From Desulfitobacterium chlororespirans DSM 11544 (GTDB taxonomy: Bacteria; Bacillota; Desulfitobacteriia; Desulfitobacteriales; Desulfitobacteriaceae), in assembly GCF_900143285.1 (NCBI RefSeq), contig NZ_FRDN01000021.1:28532-81612 (forward strand): a DNA stretch of 53,081 nucleotides, given 5' to 3'. Within the stretch, counting starts at the first letter, position 1. The number at the start of each line of letters is the position of its first letter. This document shows positions 8,500-15,787 of this stretch, piece by piece. The position numbers and the translations under genes were made by a program. The notes below the pieces were generated by a model. That model did no database searches. It was not told where the DNA came from and was given only the letters and a program-made list of their open reading frames with translations.

Positions 8500-10437
8500 C
8501 TAACGTCGCTTCAACATATCAGCCGGGTCGGCTGGTTTAATATGCCAGTCGTTAATCGCTGCACCTTTCAACACAATCGTGTTGGATTGGGCAGCTGTCA
8601 GCATCCCGGCCGGGGTCCACATATCCAGGATAACAACTTGCGGCTCGTAGTTATCCATATTTTTCGGGAACCAAATAGGCGTGTAATGGACCCGGTCTGC
8701 ATAGTGGCTGTCCGGATTGACCTTAAACCAAAACTCCGCATTAAAGCCGCTTATCTTTAAATCCAACACCCGATTGTATTGGGTGTAGTCAAATTCCGGG
8801 AAATACATCATGGCATTTTGGGCTCCTGTTACCATGTTGGAATTTCCTGTGTAGTAACTAATGGCCCTCAGCTCCAAGTCGATACCGTATCCGGCCGGCA
8901 TTTGCCACTTATCAAAATAGGCTTTAGCCGTCGGGCATCGTTTGTTGGGCAAAATATCTAACGTAACATCCAGCTCAGCCGAATATGTCAGCCATTCATA
9001 TTCCCAATCACCCAGATCCACCCAGAAACCGCCCCCATCTTCTGTAGCGAAGAAGACCCAATTAGGGACCCAATAGCAATTCCACTCACCCCATGTTGCA
9101 GCCTTTCGCTCATTTCTTAACGGAGGATTCATCGGCCTCCACCAATCCGGTGTGCGGGCTTCTCCTTCCGGATTCAGATCAAAAAGCTGAGTATCTGGAG
9201 GTGTCTTCTCCTCCAGTTCCACCACATTAGCCTGAATCGTCGCCGATGAGCTGCCGGCGATTCGTGCCGAGCTGTTTCCCGAAATGGATATAGAAATCGT
9301 GACATTCTGCGGTGTACTGGGTGTCCTCCACTTAAACCAGGCCAGCTGAGATCCTCCCGCCGGAATGACCAAAGGATGAGTGCCACTTTGGCCAGTGCTC
9401 GTAGTGAAATGAACATAAGCCCTAGTATTTGGAGTTATGCGGTCAAAGGCACGAACCTCTACTGAGGTAATAACATCCGTATTTGTTCGGTATTCCTTAT
9501 CATAGCTGGTGGGCGGGGATTCTGGCTGTCCGGTAGCATTAGCGGAAAGAAAACGCATCCCCCAACCTCCCCCCATGATGATCCGTTCATTAGCCCAATT
9601 CACTCCCTCGGCCAAAGGCGGTGTGACCGGAAAACCAAACCAGCTGTATTCCAAGGTGATGGAATTAGGCAAGCCCCGGTGAGTCATAGCGGTAATCATT
9701 TGCCCATCTGTTCCGCCGCCAAAATTAAAATACCCCAGCTTTTGAGCTAGGGCATATTCCGTGGCAGTAAAGGCCAATTTAGTTGTGCCGTCCTTAAGGT
9801 AAGCGATAATGACCGGTTCATAGACCACCAACCAGGGCACTTCGTTTTTGTAATTGCCGTTACCATCTTTGACCGGAAGAATACGATCAGGGGAGCCGGT
9901 GACTGTTTCGCCTTGGATAGTGAATTGGAGGCCAGAGACTAGACCTTCCCGGGTAGTGCCTTTTTGGTCGGCGAAGGCATCTATGAACGCATTAAGAGTT
10001 TCGGTATCACCAAAATAGTCTTTAACTGCGTTTATATTGCCTCCACTGACAACCGGTGGTGCTGGTGGATTATGAGCTATTCTATGTGGCGAAGATGTTG
10101 GAGCAAGTGCCAATCCATTTTGATAATCTATTTTACTGCCATTTCCGTACATTATTCCGCTAACTGGGGGAGTGAAATGACTTGGCCTAACATAGATCGG
10201 AGCATTGCCGATCATTTTAAATCTTGACAAGGTTGAATCAGAGGTTTTTACTTGGTCAGACAAACCCACATAAATAGAGACCTTATACATATACTCACCA
10301 GAATTGTAATGGGCATAGCCTTCTTCAGAACCACCAACCCCTCCCTCCCCGCCCTCGGCATTATCATCAGCTAAAACTACTGAGGGGATAAACAAGCATA
10401 AGCTCAGCAAGGCAAATAACATTGATAACCGTCTCAT
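8500..10437 (-). CDS. Large exported protein with signal peptide, transfer-associated
   Basis: A 645-residue protein with a clear signal peptide (about residues 1-23, likely cleavage after VVLA). The mature part is rich in Trp, Tyr, Gly and Pro. A beta-sandwich-like stretch with CARDB-type character lies around 320-400 (VEVRAFDRITPNTRAYVHF, then a Ser-rich region), and only two cysteines are obvious (near 455 and 500). No membrane anchor or LPXTG motif is seen at the C-terminus. I do not recognise a family. From its place between the TadE-like and Asn/Gly-rich genes it may be a surface adhesin or pilus tip protein. AAAGGAGG precedes the ATG. Confidence 0.75.
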   Translation of the reverse strand: MRRLSMLFALLSLCLFIPSVVLADDNAEGGEGGVGGSEEGYAHYNSGEYMYKVSIYVGLSDQVKTSDSTLSRFKMIGNAPIYVRPSHFTPPVSGIMYGNGSKIDYQNGLALAPTSSPHRIAHNPPAPPVVSGGNINAVKDYFGDTETLNAFIDAFADQKGTTREGLVSGLQFTIQGETVTGSPDRILPVKDGNGNYKNEVPWLVVYEPVIIAYLKDGTTKLAFTATEYALAQKLGYFNFGGGTDGQMITAMTHRGLPNSITLEYSWFGFPVTPPLAEGVNWANERIIMGGGWGMRFLSANATGQPESPPTSYDKEYRTNTDVITSVEVRAFDRITPNTRAYVHFTTSTGQSGTHPLVIPAGGSQLAWFKWRTPSTPQNVTISISISGNSSARIAGSSSATIQANVVELEEKTPPDTQLFDLNPEGEARTPDWWRPMNPPLRNERKAATWGEWNCYWVPNWVFFATEDGGGFWVDLGDWEYEWLTYSAELDVTLDILPNKRCPTAKAYFDKWQMPAGYGIDLELRAISYYTGNSNMVTGAQNAMMYFPEFDYTQYNRVLDLKISGFNAEFWFKVNPDSHYADRVHYTPIWFPKNMDNYEPQVVILDMWTPAGMLTAAQSNTIVLKGAAINDWHIKPADPADMLKRR

Positions 10438-10461
10438 TACAAGCCTCCTTTACATAAAAAT

Positions 10462-10488
10462 AGAGACAGCCCTTATCAGACTGTCTCT
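10462..10488 (-). terminator. Rho-independent terminator-like hairpin
   Basis: An 8-bp perfect stem (agagacag / ctgtctct) is followed on the minus strand by TATTTTT. It lies between the Asn/Gly-rich gene and the large exported protein. It may act as a partial terminator that lowers expression of the downstream Tad genes relative to the first gene. Confidence 0.6.
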
Positions 10489-10501
10489 CAAAATATAGTT
10501 T

Positions 10502-11182
10502 TTAAAATTTATCTCCTGTTCCAGGGATATGATCACTAATATCTTCTATTTTAACATCTTTCACATTCGTTGCTGCTGCTCCAGGCTGTAGGAACGGATT
10601 CTGCTCAGGAGGAACTAAGTTGCTACCGCCATCATTCCCACCGTTGCCATTATTACCATTATTACCATTATTACCATTATTACCATTATTACCATTATTA
10701 CCATTATTACCGCCAGTATTTGAGCTGTTATCATTATTATTGTTAGAGCTTCCACCATTGCCCGTATTGCTGCTGTTTCCACTATTATCGATGATATAAC
10801 CGCCGTTGTTTTCTGCTTCCTTCAATTGCTCTTCAGTCGGCATAGGTGGAGGATTCTTGGCTGCTTCTTCCCTGGACTCATATCGTGGCGCATACTCTAT
10901 TTCAGGCTCAGGAGTCGGCTCATTGACCAACTCTACTTCTTTCCCATCAACAGTTTTGTATTCATCCTTTTGTGCCTTTACTAAACTATTAAGGTACTCT
11001 GTATATTTATCTGCAGACTTATCGTTTGATGCTCCAGATTCAACAGGAACTGTAACCGCATCTTTGCTTGTATCATCTAAACTCAAATTCTTGTCAGGGC
11101 TGTTCAAAGAATAGATTCCCAACCCCAAGGCAATACAAAGAACCATGGCCACACTACCTAAAATAACTTTTGTCCGTTTCAT
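10502..11182 (-). CDS. Membrane-anchored protein with Asn/Gly repeat
   Basis: A 226-residue protein with an N-terminal signal anchor (about residues 7-26). The extracytoplasmic part is acidic and Pro-rich, with a low-complexity Asn/Gly tract (about 130-185, repeated NGN units) and a short C-terminal segment. The tract is encoded by 9-base DNA repeats. It is the first gene behind a strong promoter, so it is probably made in quantity, and it may be a surface or cell-wall-spanning linker. No family is recognised. AAAGGAGG precedes the ATG. Confidence 0.7.
   Translation of the reverse strand: MKRTKVILGSVAMVLCIALGLGIYSLNSPDKNLSLDDTSKDAVTVPVESGASNDKSADKYTEYLNSLVKAQKDEYKTVDGKEVELVNEPTPEPEIEYAPRYESREEAAKNPPPMPTEEQLKEAENNGGYIIDNSGNSSNTGNGGSSNNNNDNSSNTGGNNGNNGNNGNNGNNGNNGNNGNGGNDGGSNLVPPEQNPFLQPGAAATNVKDVKIEDISDHIPGTGDKF
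10648..10711. repeat. 9-bp tandem repeat within coding sequence
   Basis: About seven perfect copies of a 9-base unit (ttattacca on the plus strand) encode the Asn/Gly tract. Perfect repetition at DNA level suggests recent slippage and likely length variation between strains without loss of frame. Confidence 0.85.
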
Positions 11183-11225
11183 TGGCTAGACCTCCTTTGA
11201 TAGCAAAGTCTATTCCCTCAATACT

Positions 11226-11255
11226 ATTATACCCCATTATACCATGAAATGTCAA
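11226..11255 (-). promoter_or_regulatory. Strong sigma-A-type promoter
   Basis: On the minus strand TTGACA (11255-11250) and TATAAT (11231-11226) are separated by 18 bases. It lies 44 bases upstream of the Asn/Gly-rich gene and probably drives that gene and the Tad genes below it. A second TATAAT-like match occurs inside the spacer. Confidence 0.7.
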
Positions 11256-11333
11256 GCAATAGAGAGCATTGATAAGATATTGAGAGAAAATCCTTCATAA
11301 TTAAGATTTTGTTTTCAGTATCACGATAGAAAA

Positions 11334-11357
11334 AAGACAGCCCCGCCTGACTGTCTT
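11334..11357 (-). terminator. Terminator after hepT
   Basis: A 7-bp stem (aagacag / ctgtctt) with a T6 run on the minus strand closes the mntA-hepT transcript, just upstream of the promoter for the next operon. Confidence 0.75.
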
Positions 11358-11405
11358 CCCAAGTATTTTAATTAGTTAGCTTATATTTCCTAATCTTCTT
11401 CGAGT

Positions 11406-11780
11406 TCATTTGCAGGTTGTTCTAATAACATACTGTTTTTCAATGATACTGACACAATAATCTTTTAATTCTTGAATCCTCTTCGTTGAGGTATTCCATA
11501 GAACGTCAACATCAATTTGTCCATATTGGTGAGCAACAATATTTCTCAATCCTTTAATGCTTTTCCACGGGGCACCATCATAGGCTTGCCTGAAATCATC
11601 CGATAAGCGACCTGATAATTCTCCAATCTGAAGAACACATAAGGCAATTGCATTTTTATAAGCCACATTAGATTTAAATGTCTGAAATGACCTGGAGAAA
11701 TGTATATGCGTTTCGTCTACTTCATCGCAATACTGAATAATATGCCTCAAAATATCTATATTTCTTTTGTCACTGCTCAT
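11406..11780 (-). CDS. hepT: HepT-like HEPN toxin
   Basis: A 124-residue HEPN-domain protein. The RNase motif RNIVAHQY (R-x4-H-x-Y) is intact, and its tyrosine is the residue that MntA AMPylates in characterised MntA-HepT systems. The start is the ATG at 11780; the longer open frame upstream overlaps mntA by over 50 bases without a ribosome site. It overlaps mntA by 11 bases. The pair is a type VII toxin-antitoxin module that probably stabilises the element. Confidence 0.85.
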   Translation of the reverse strand: MSSDKRNIDILRHIIQYCDEVDETHIHFSRSFQTFKSNVAYKNAIALCVLQIGELSGRLSDDFRQAYDGAPWKSIKGLRNIVAHQYGQIDVDVLWNTSTKRIQELKDYCVSIIEKQYVIRTTCK

Positions 11781-12072
11781 AAAGTAGAACCTCCTCTCCG
11801 CGAATCCTTTGCAGAAAACTATCACTTAAAGAACCAGTGGTTAATAAATCAACTTTAGCATTTAATTTCTCTTCTAACTCAAGCCTCAATCCAGCTAATT
11901 CAAAGTAATCTTCAATCCGTCCTCTATCAATCCTCAAATCAATGTCGCTACCGGGCTCAGCTTCTCCCCTTGCATAAGACCCAAAAAGGACAACCCGTTC
12001 CACTCCATACTGTTTGGCAACATCTGAGACAACGGCCTTGATTTCATCAATCGTATAGCATTGTGTTAACAC
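11770..12072 (-). CDS. mntA: MntA-like nucleotidyltransferase antitoxin
   Basis: About 100 residues. It carries the minimal nucleotidyltransferase motif GSYARGEAEPGSDID (GS-x10-D-x-D) that AMPylates HepT. I prefer GTG at 12072 because AAAGGG lies 8 bases upstream and the length then fits the family; an ATG at 12099 is in frame but has no clear ribosome site. It lies upstream of, and overlaps, hepT. It interrupts the transfer block between the coiled-coil gene and the Asn/Gly-rich gene. Confidence 0.85.
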   Translation of the reverse strand: MLTQCYTIDEIKAVVSDVAKQYGVERVVLFGSYARGEAEPGSDIDLRIDRGRIEDYFELAGLRLELEEKLNAKVDLLTTGSLSDSFLQRIRGEEVLLYEQ

Positions 12073-12180
12073 AACGATCACCCTTTCTACAGTCTTCATT
12101 CAAAACCCATTCTATGGAAATAGTATACCACAGATTATTGAACATTTCCCATGGTGAACGTTATTTCTTCATATTCATTC

Positions 12181-12723
12181 TCAGCGTTCCCACTCTTCTG
12201 TAGATTGTGTTTCGTCCTGCTGAATCTCAAGATTTTGGATTTGTTCACGTAATTGCCCGTTTATGTGGCGAAGCTCGACAACCTGCTCCCGGAGCCCGGC
12301 ATTTTCCGTAATCAGCCTTTGCCAGTTCTCAGACATAGCATAGATTTTATCCACGGCCTCCTTCACTGCAAACTGCTGAGGGTCCAGTAGACGCTCTCTT
12401 GTTTCCCGAATCTCCTTTTCCATCTCAGCTCGTTTGTCGATTGCAGTAACGACTTTTTGCACCTCACCGAGAGCTGCCTTATTATCCGCGGTCCTCTCAA
12501 GCAGAATTTTTTGTTCTGCAGCAAGTGTCTTATGTTCTGCCGACAGTGTTTTATTCTCTGCCAACAATACCCTTTCTGCCTGGTCTGTACGATCGACCGC
12601 TTTTGTTGAAATACTATTGTTTTTAAATAAAGTAAACACTGCTCCTAGCAAAGTAATCGCCGCAGAAATGGCTATAATCATGCTGCCATAATCCATCCAA
12701 AACTCTCCAATCCAATCCAACAT
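12181..12723 (-). CDS. Membrane-anchored coiled-coil protein
   Basis: A 180-residue protein with one N-terminal membrane segment (about residues 13-33) and a long cytoplasmic coiled coil (about 45-175), including a repeat of LSAEHKTLAAEQKIL type. It ends in STEEWER, a weak version of the acidic aromatic tail seen on several cargo proteins. A similar anchor-plus-coil protein occurs at 36.6-37.2 kb. Its role is unknown; it could be a membrane organiser for the transfer machine. Confidence 0.65.
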   Translation of the reverse strand: MLDWIGEFWMDYGSMIIAISAAITLLGAVFTLFKNNSISTKAVDRTDQAERVLLAENKTLSAEHKTLAAEQKILLERTADNKAALGEVQKVVTAIDKRAEMEKEIRETRERLLDPQQFAVKEAVDKIYAMSENWQRLITENAGLREQVVELRHINGQLREQIQNLEIQQDETQSTEEWER

Positions 12724-12750
12724 CTTTTACACCCCCAGTGTAGCATTTCT

Positions 12751-13272
12751 TTACTTATTATGACAATATGACATATTCTCCTTATAGCGAATTAAAGCCA
12801 TCTCTGTTGCCGAATAGCTTGGATCGGCATAATCGGAAATGTCTTCACCTGCAACTAAACCTGATAAAATCTGCTCCATCTGCAATTCATCATATTCCGG
12901 CTTGGCATAAATACTCACGTCTATTCCATGTATTAAACCTTGCTGAATCTGCAACATTTGCTCCAATGAAAATTTCGGATTCGCATAGAGAGAAACATCC
13001 AAACCCTGATTTAAGCCTTGCCTAATACGAGATAACTGAAAACGGTCAAATAGATTTTCATCAATAACACAATTCTCATTAATTTTTAAGAACTTAGGGG
13101 TTTTTAGCTCAGAAAGTTCGGGAATCACAGAAGGCTCAGAACGCTTCAAAACTTCTTTTCTTTTCTCTTTCCAGTCATAATAATGCTCAGCTATTGTTAG
13201 GATGGTCCAATTAAAAAGAGAAGCTGCCACAAACGTCGCAAGAAAAATAAGCACATAGATAAACACTTCCAT
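12751..13272 (-). CDS. Membrane protein with three DVS-YA repeats
   Basis: About 173 residues: an N-terminal membrane segment (2-24), a basic linker, then three tandem repeats of about 25 residues with the core QMxxIxxGLxxGxDVSxYAxP. The same repeat occurs in the HAD protein at 18.8-19.5 kb. ATG 13272 follows GAGG six bases upstream; an ATG four codons earlier has a poorer site. The repeats resemble modules I recall from Clostridia element proteins, of unknown function. Confidence 0.7.
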   Translation of the reverse strand: MEVFIYVLIFLATFVAASLFNWTILTIAEHYYDWKEKRKEVLKRSEPSVIPELSELKTPKFLKINENCVIDENLFDRFQLSRIRQGLNQGLDVSLYANPKFSLEQMLQIQQGLIHGIDVSIYAKPEYDELQMEQILSGLVAGEDISDYADPSYSATEMALIRYKENMSYCHNK

Positions 13273-13296
13273 AAGCAACCTCATTCTCTATCCATG

Positions 13297-13710
13297 CTAT
13301 GCAAATACAAACATTATCATTGCCCCTGCAGCCAAATAGGGACCAAGGGCAAAGGATTCTCTTCGTTTACCCTTTAACAAATTGACTAAAATAGCAACGC
13401 TTAACCCTAGGATTCCTGCGCTTAATCCCCCTATCACACCCAAAACACTGCCTATTCCGGCCATGAGTTTCACATCCCCACCACCCAAGGAATCCTTAAC
13501 GGCAACCGCGACTATGAGAAAAGGCAGCGGTACAAGTATAAGCCCCCACAAGGAATCCCAGGTCCATCCCAAAAGACTGATAAGAATAAGCAGGACATGA
13601 ACCTTATCCGGAATAATCTTCGTCCTCGCGTCATGAACTGCAGCGTAAAGTAATACCAAAAAGAAAAGCCCTCCTTTAAGAACAACAAGGGTATCCATCA
13701 TTTCCATCAT
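13297..13710 (-). CDS. A24 prepilin peptidase (TadV/CpaA-like)
   Basis: A 137-residue integral membrane aspartic protease. The two catalytic Asp motifs are seen: AVHDARTKIIPD near residues 25-36 and GGGDVKLM near 78-85. Six or so membrane segments fit the family. Its usual job is cutting the leader of Tad prepilins at the membrane. ATG 13710 overlaps the stop of the upstream gene as ATGA, and GGAG lies six bases ahead. Its presence supports true pilin processing in this element. Confidence 0.9.
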   Translation of the reverse strand: MMEMMDTLVVLKGGLFFLVLLYAAVHDARTKIIPDKVHVLLILISLLGWTWDSLWGLILVPLPFLIVAVAVKDSLGGGDVKLMAGIGSVLGVIGGLSAGILGLSVAILVNLLKGKRRESFALGPYLAAGAMIMFVFA

Positions 13711-14039
13711 TTGAATCTCCACTCATCTAAGGCCACATAAGGATATTCCTTCTGTGACTTTGCGTAATGGAGCATATTTTTCATTTGATCCACAGCCGAT
13801 AGATTCGTCCTATCTTTGATCGTCATCATCACGCTCCCTGCAGCAATCACCATCATGGACACAATGCTTACCGAAATATTCCCCGTGACCAGAAAAAACA
13901 CAATATCCACCACTCCCCCTACCAGGCTGATGAGGCCAGCCTGTTTCCGCTCATCTTTGCCGAAGCCGTCAAAGTATTCCGGCTTACTTTTAATCCCCAC
14001 AGGGATGTAGAGTGTGCTTTTAGCATTCTCCTTCTCCAT
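13707..14039 (-). CDS. PrgI/VirB3-like small membrane protein
   Basis: A 110-residue protein with a soluble N-terminus containing IPVGIKSKPEYFDGFGKDERK, two membrane segments (about residues 32-72) and an amphipathic C-terminus ending in DEWRFK. Its length, topology and place after the TrbL-like gene match the PrgI/VirB3 slot of Gram-positive conjugation clusters, where the next gene is normally VirB4; here the next gene is the prepilin peptidase. The assignment is by position and topology, not by strong motifs. AGGAGG precedes the ATG. Confidence 0.5.
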   Translation of the reverse strand: MEKENAKSTLYIPVGIKSKPEYFDGFGKDERKQAGLISLVGGVVDIVFFLVTGNISVSIVSMMVIAAGSVMMTIKDRTNLSAVDQMKNMLHYAKSQKEYPYVALDEWRFK

Positions 14040-14049
14040 AAATTACCTC

Positions 14050-14256
14050 CTATTTAAAGTAGTAAAAAACAATATCTCTCAGCTGCCAGACCGACTCGGC
14101 AATGATATAAAAGATAGCCGCATTAATGGCTCTTTTTCTGTACATCGGCCCATCTTCTTCGTTACCCATCATGCGAAAAAAACAAAAGGCAATCCTCATA
14201 ATAACGCCTGCTCGGATAAGGACTATAACGGCTACCGTCAAATCATCGATCTCCAC
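14050..14256 (-). CDS. Small membrane protein of the transfer block
   Basis: A 68-residue protein with one or two hydrophobic segments (about residues 7-28 and 43-60). The GTG start follows GGGAGGTC. It lies 10 bases from the PrgI-like gene and 13 from the TrbL-like gene. No family is recognised; a small channel subunit is likely from context. Confidence 0.6.
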   Translation of the reverse strand: MEIDDLTVAVIVLIRAGVIMRIAFCFFRMMGNEEDGPMYRKRAINAAIFYIIAESVWQLRDIVFYYFK

Positions 14257-14269
14257 TCAATAGACCTCC

Positions 14270-15091
14270 CTACCTTTTGAAAATCCGTATCATCTGTGTA
14301 GCATAATAAGCCTTACCCATCACATTTCCCCCCGGCCCGCTAGGAATAACAAACTCTTGCAAAAATCTCGGCGTACTATGAGCCATCATCATAGCTACTA
14401 TAGCCCAGATGAGATGACCAGTCACAATAAGGATAAAACTGAGTTTCAGTAAAACAATCTGGAGCATAACAGTAATTATAGCTTGAAAGAATTTTTGTAT
14501 ATATGTCTTAAAAACTCCTTGGTCCGAATCAATTAACCCCACACAGGCTATAGGGACACCCAGCTTCAAAATCAATATTTCTAATGACGTTTTTAAGAAT
14601 TTGATATAGAAATAAAGAAGACTGCCGAAGTAAATCAGGCCCATAATAGCTGTCAGAAGCCCTGCCGCCATAATGGATTCCACTATCAGTTTAAAATCGA
14701 CCAGAAGACCCTGGTTGAACGCGTCTAAAAGATTATCTGTCAAACTTTGCATAATCGTAGCTAACCAGCCATAAAGAGTAGGAAAGGAAATAGCTACCAC
14801 TAACGCTTTAATAAAATAGGTGAGAATTACAATCGGATCAGTATCCGCATCTCCGTCAATCCATAAAACATAGGTGTTAAACCCTTTTTGCACAAACTTC
14901 AGAATGATGAGAGATATCCCAAACATGAATAGAATTTCATAGAGTTCTGACAACACATTGAAACCCAACATGCTATCCAAAACATTTTCTGCATAAAAAG
15001 CTGTAGGTATTAGATTTATCAGAAGTAAATCCATATATTCTAAAAAGCCTGATAATAAAGCCTCAATCAACACCATTAAAAGAGCTTCCAA
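14270..15091 (-). CDS. TrbL/VirB6-like polytopic channel protein
   Basis: About 273 residues with six or more membrane segments and a C-terminal PSGPGGNVMGKAYYATQ region, as in the VirB6/TrbL-type proteins of Clostridia elements. It probably forms the inner-membrane channel. I choose TTG 15091 because GGGGGAGGG lies 8 bases upstream; the longer frame from 15148 would include a perfect hairpin in its codons and lacks a ribosome site. Confidence 0.75.
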   Translation of the reverse strand: MEALLMVLIEALLSGFLEYMDLLLINLIPTAFYAENVLDSMLGFNVLSELYEILFMFGISLIILKFVQKGFNTYVLWIDGDADTDPIVILTYFIKALVVAISFPTLYGWLATIMQSLTDNLLDAFNQGLLVDFKLIVESIMAAGLLTAIMGLIYFGSLLYFYIKFLKTSLEILILKLGVPIACVGLIDSDQGVFKTYIQKFFQAIITVMLQIVLLKLSFILIVTGHLIWAIVAMMMAHSTPRFLQEFVIPSGPGGNVMGKAYYATQMIRIFKR

Positions 15092-15114
15092 AGCAAGACC
15101 CTCCCCCCTCTCCT

Positions 15115-15146
15115 GGCTTGCAGGGAATTTCATCCCCCTGCAAGCC
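15115..15146 (-). promoter_or_regulatory. 11-bp hairpin between pilin-like and TrbL-like genes
   Basis: A perfect 11-bp inverted repeat (ggcttgcaggg / ccctgcaagcc) with a 10-base loop and no following T run. It lies just after the DUF6133 stop. It looks more like an mRNA 3'-end stabiliser or partial terminator that sets a high pilin-to-channel ratio than a full terminator. Confidence 0.5.
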
Positions 15147-15157
15147 AAAAGATGCTT

Positions 15158-15418
15158 TTATCCACCGTAGTTAAACATGCTTTCAATCCTTGACTTGAGA
15201 TTAGGTAAGACGGTCCCGCTAAATAGTGCATATAGACCAGCAAGAACTAATCCACCCAACACCACGGAAGTGAGAATTTTTACAGCCGCCGAAGTACTGT
15301 CGGATTCTCCAGCCCCCCGTTGGTCAGATAACACAGCGATCAGTTTTTCTTTTCCCATTCTTCCTTGAATATAGAGCCTTATCGTTCCCTCATTTACCTT
15401 GTCCATTATTTTTTTCAT
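15158..15418 (-). CDS. DUF6133-family pilin-like protein
   Basis: An 86-residue protein. After an amphipathic N-terminus comes SDQRGAGE (residues 31-38) and one membrane segment (about 46-66), then TVLPNLKSRIESMFNYGG at the end, a pattern I recognise from DUF6133 proteins of Clostridia ICEs. The RG before the hydrophobic part is shared with the DUF4320 and TadE-like proteins. GAGGAGG precedes the ATG. It is likely a structural pilin-like subunit. Confidence 0.75.
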   Translation of the reverse strand: MKKIMDKVNEGTIRLYIQGRMGKEKLIAVLSDQRGAGESDSTSAAVKILTSVVLGGLVLAGLYALFSGTVLPNLKSRIESMFNYGG

Positions 15419-15431
15419 GCAATTTTCCTCC

Positions 15432-15764
15432 TCATGCGTAATAATACAAAAAAACGTTAATCAGAACGGACGTAAGTTCTACACCAACGATGGATATCAA
15501 AGCCACTATAATGCGTTTATTCCAAGTCTTCTGATCCATCTCATCAGCCGCCCCGCGTCGAAACCAAAAGTAGGCTACAATAGGTACACCGGCTACTGGA
15601 CCAAGAATCATCAACGCTTTACCTACATCCTCCAGAAATTTCATGGAGCCGGTGAAAATTTTGCTACTTTGAATGTCTTCAGCCAATGCACCAGGAACTA
15701 AAACCAATAAAAAAACAGCCATTAACATGACTGTCAGAACGAGGATCTTTTTTTTACTTTTCAT
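15432..15764 (-). CDS. VirB2/TrbC-like pilin
   Basis: A 110-residue protein with a signal peptide (about residues 1-28, cleavage after GALA) and two membrane segments (about 48-66 and 82-106), the usual topology of VirB2/TrbC pilins. It lies directly after VirD4, where Maff2/VirB2-type proteins sit in related elements. The ribosome site GGAGGTGAA lies a little far from the ATG. It probably forms the conjugative pilus or channel. Confidence 0.65.
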   Translation of the reverse strand: MKSKKKILVLTVMLMAVFLLVLVPGALAEDIQSSKIFTGSMKFLEDVGKALMILGPVAGVPIVAYFWFRRGAADEMDQKTWNKRIIVALISIVGVELTSVLINVFLYYYA

Positions 15765-15787
15765 CTGCGTTTTTCACCTCCCTTCAA

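Noticed and set aside
8500-10437. Sortase-anchored or S-layer protein
   Set aside because: There is a signal peptide but no LPXTG motif, C-terminal membrane anchor or SLH repeat.
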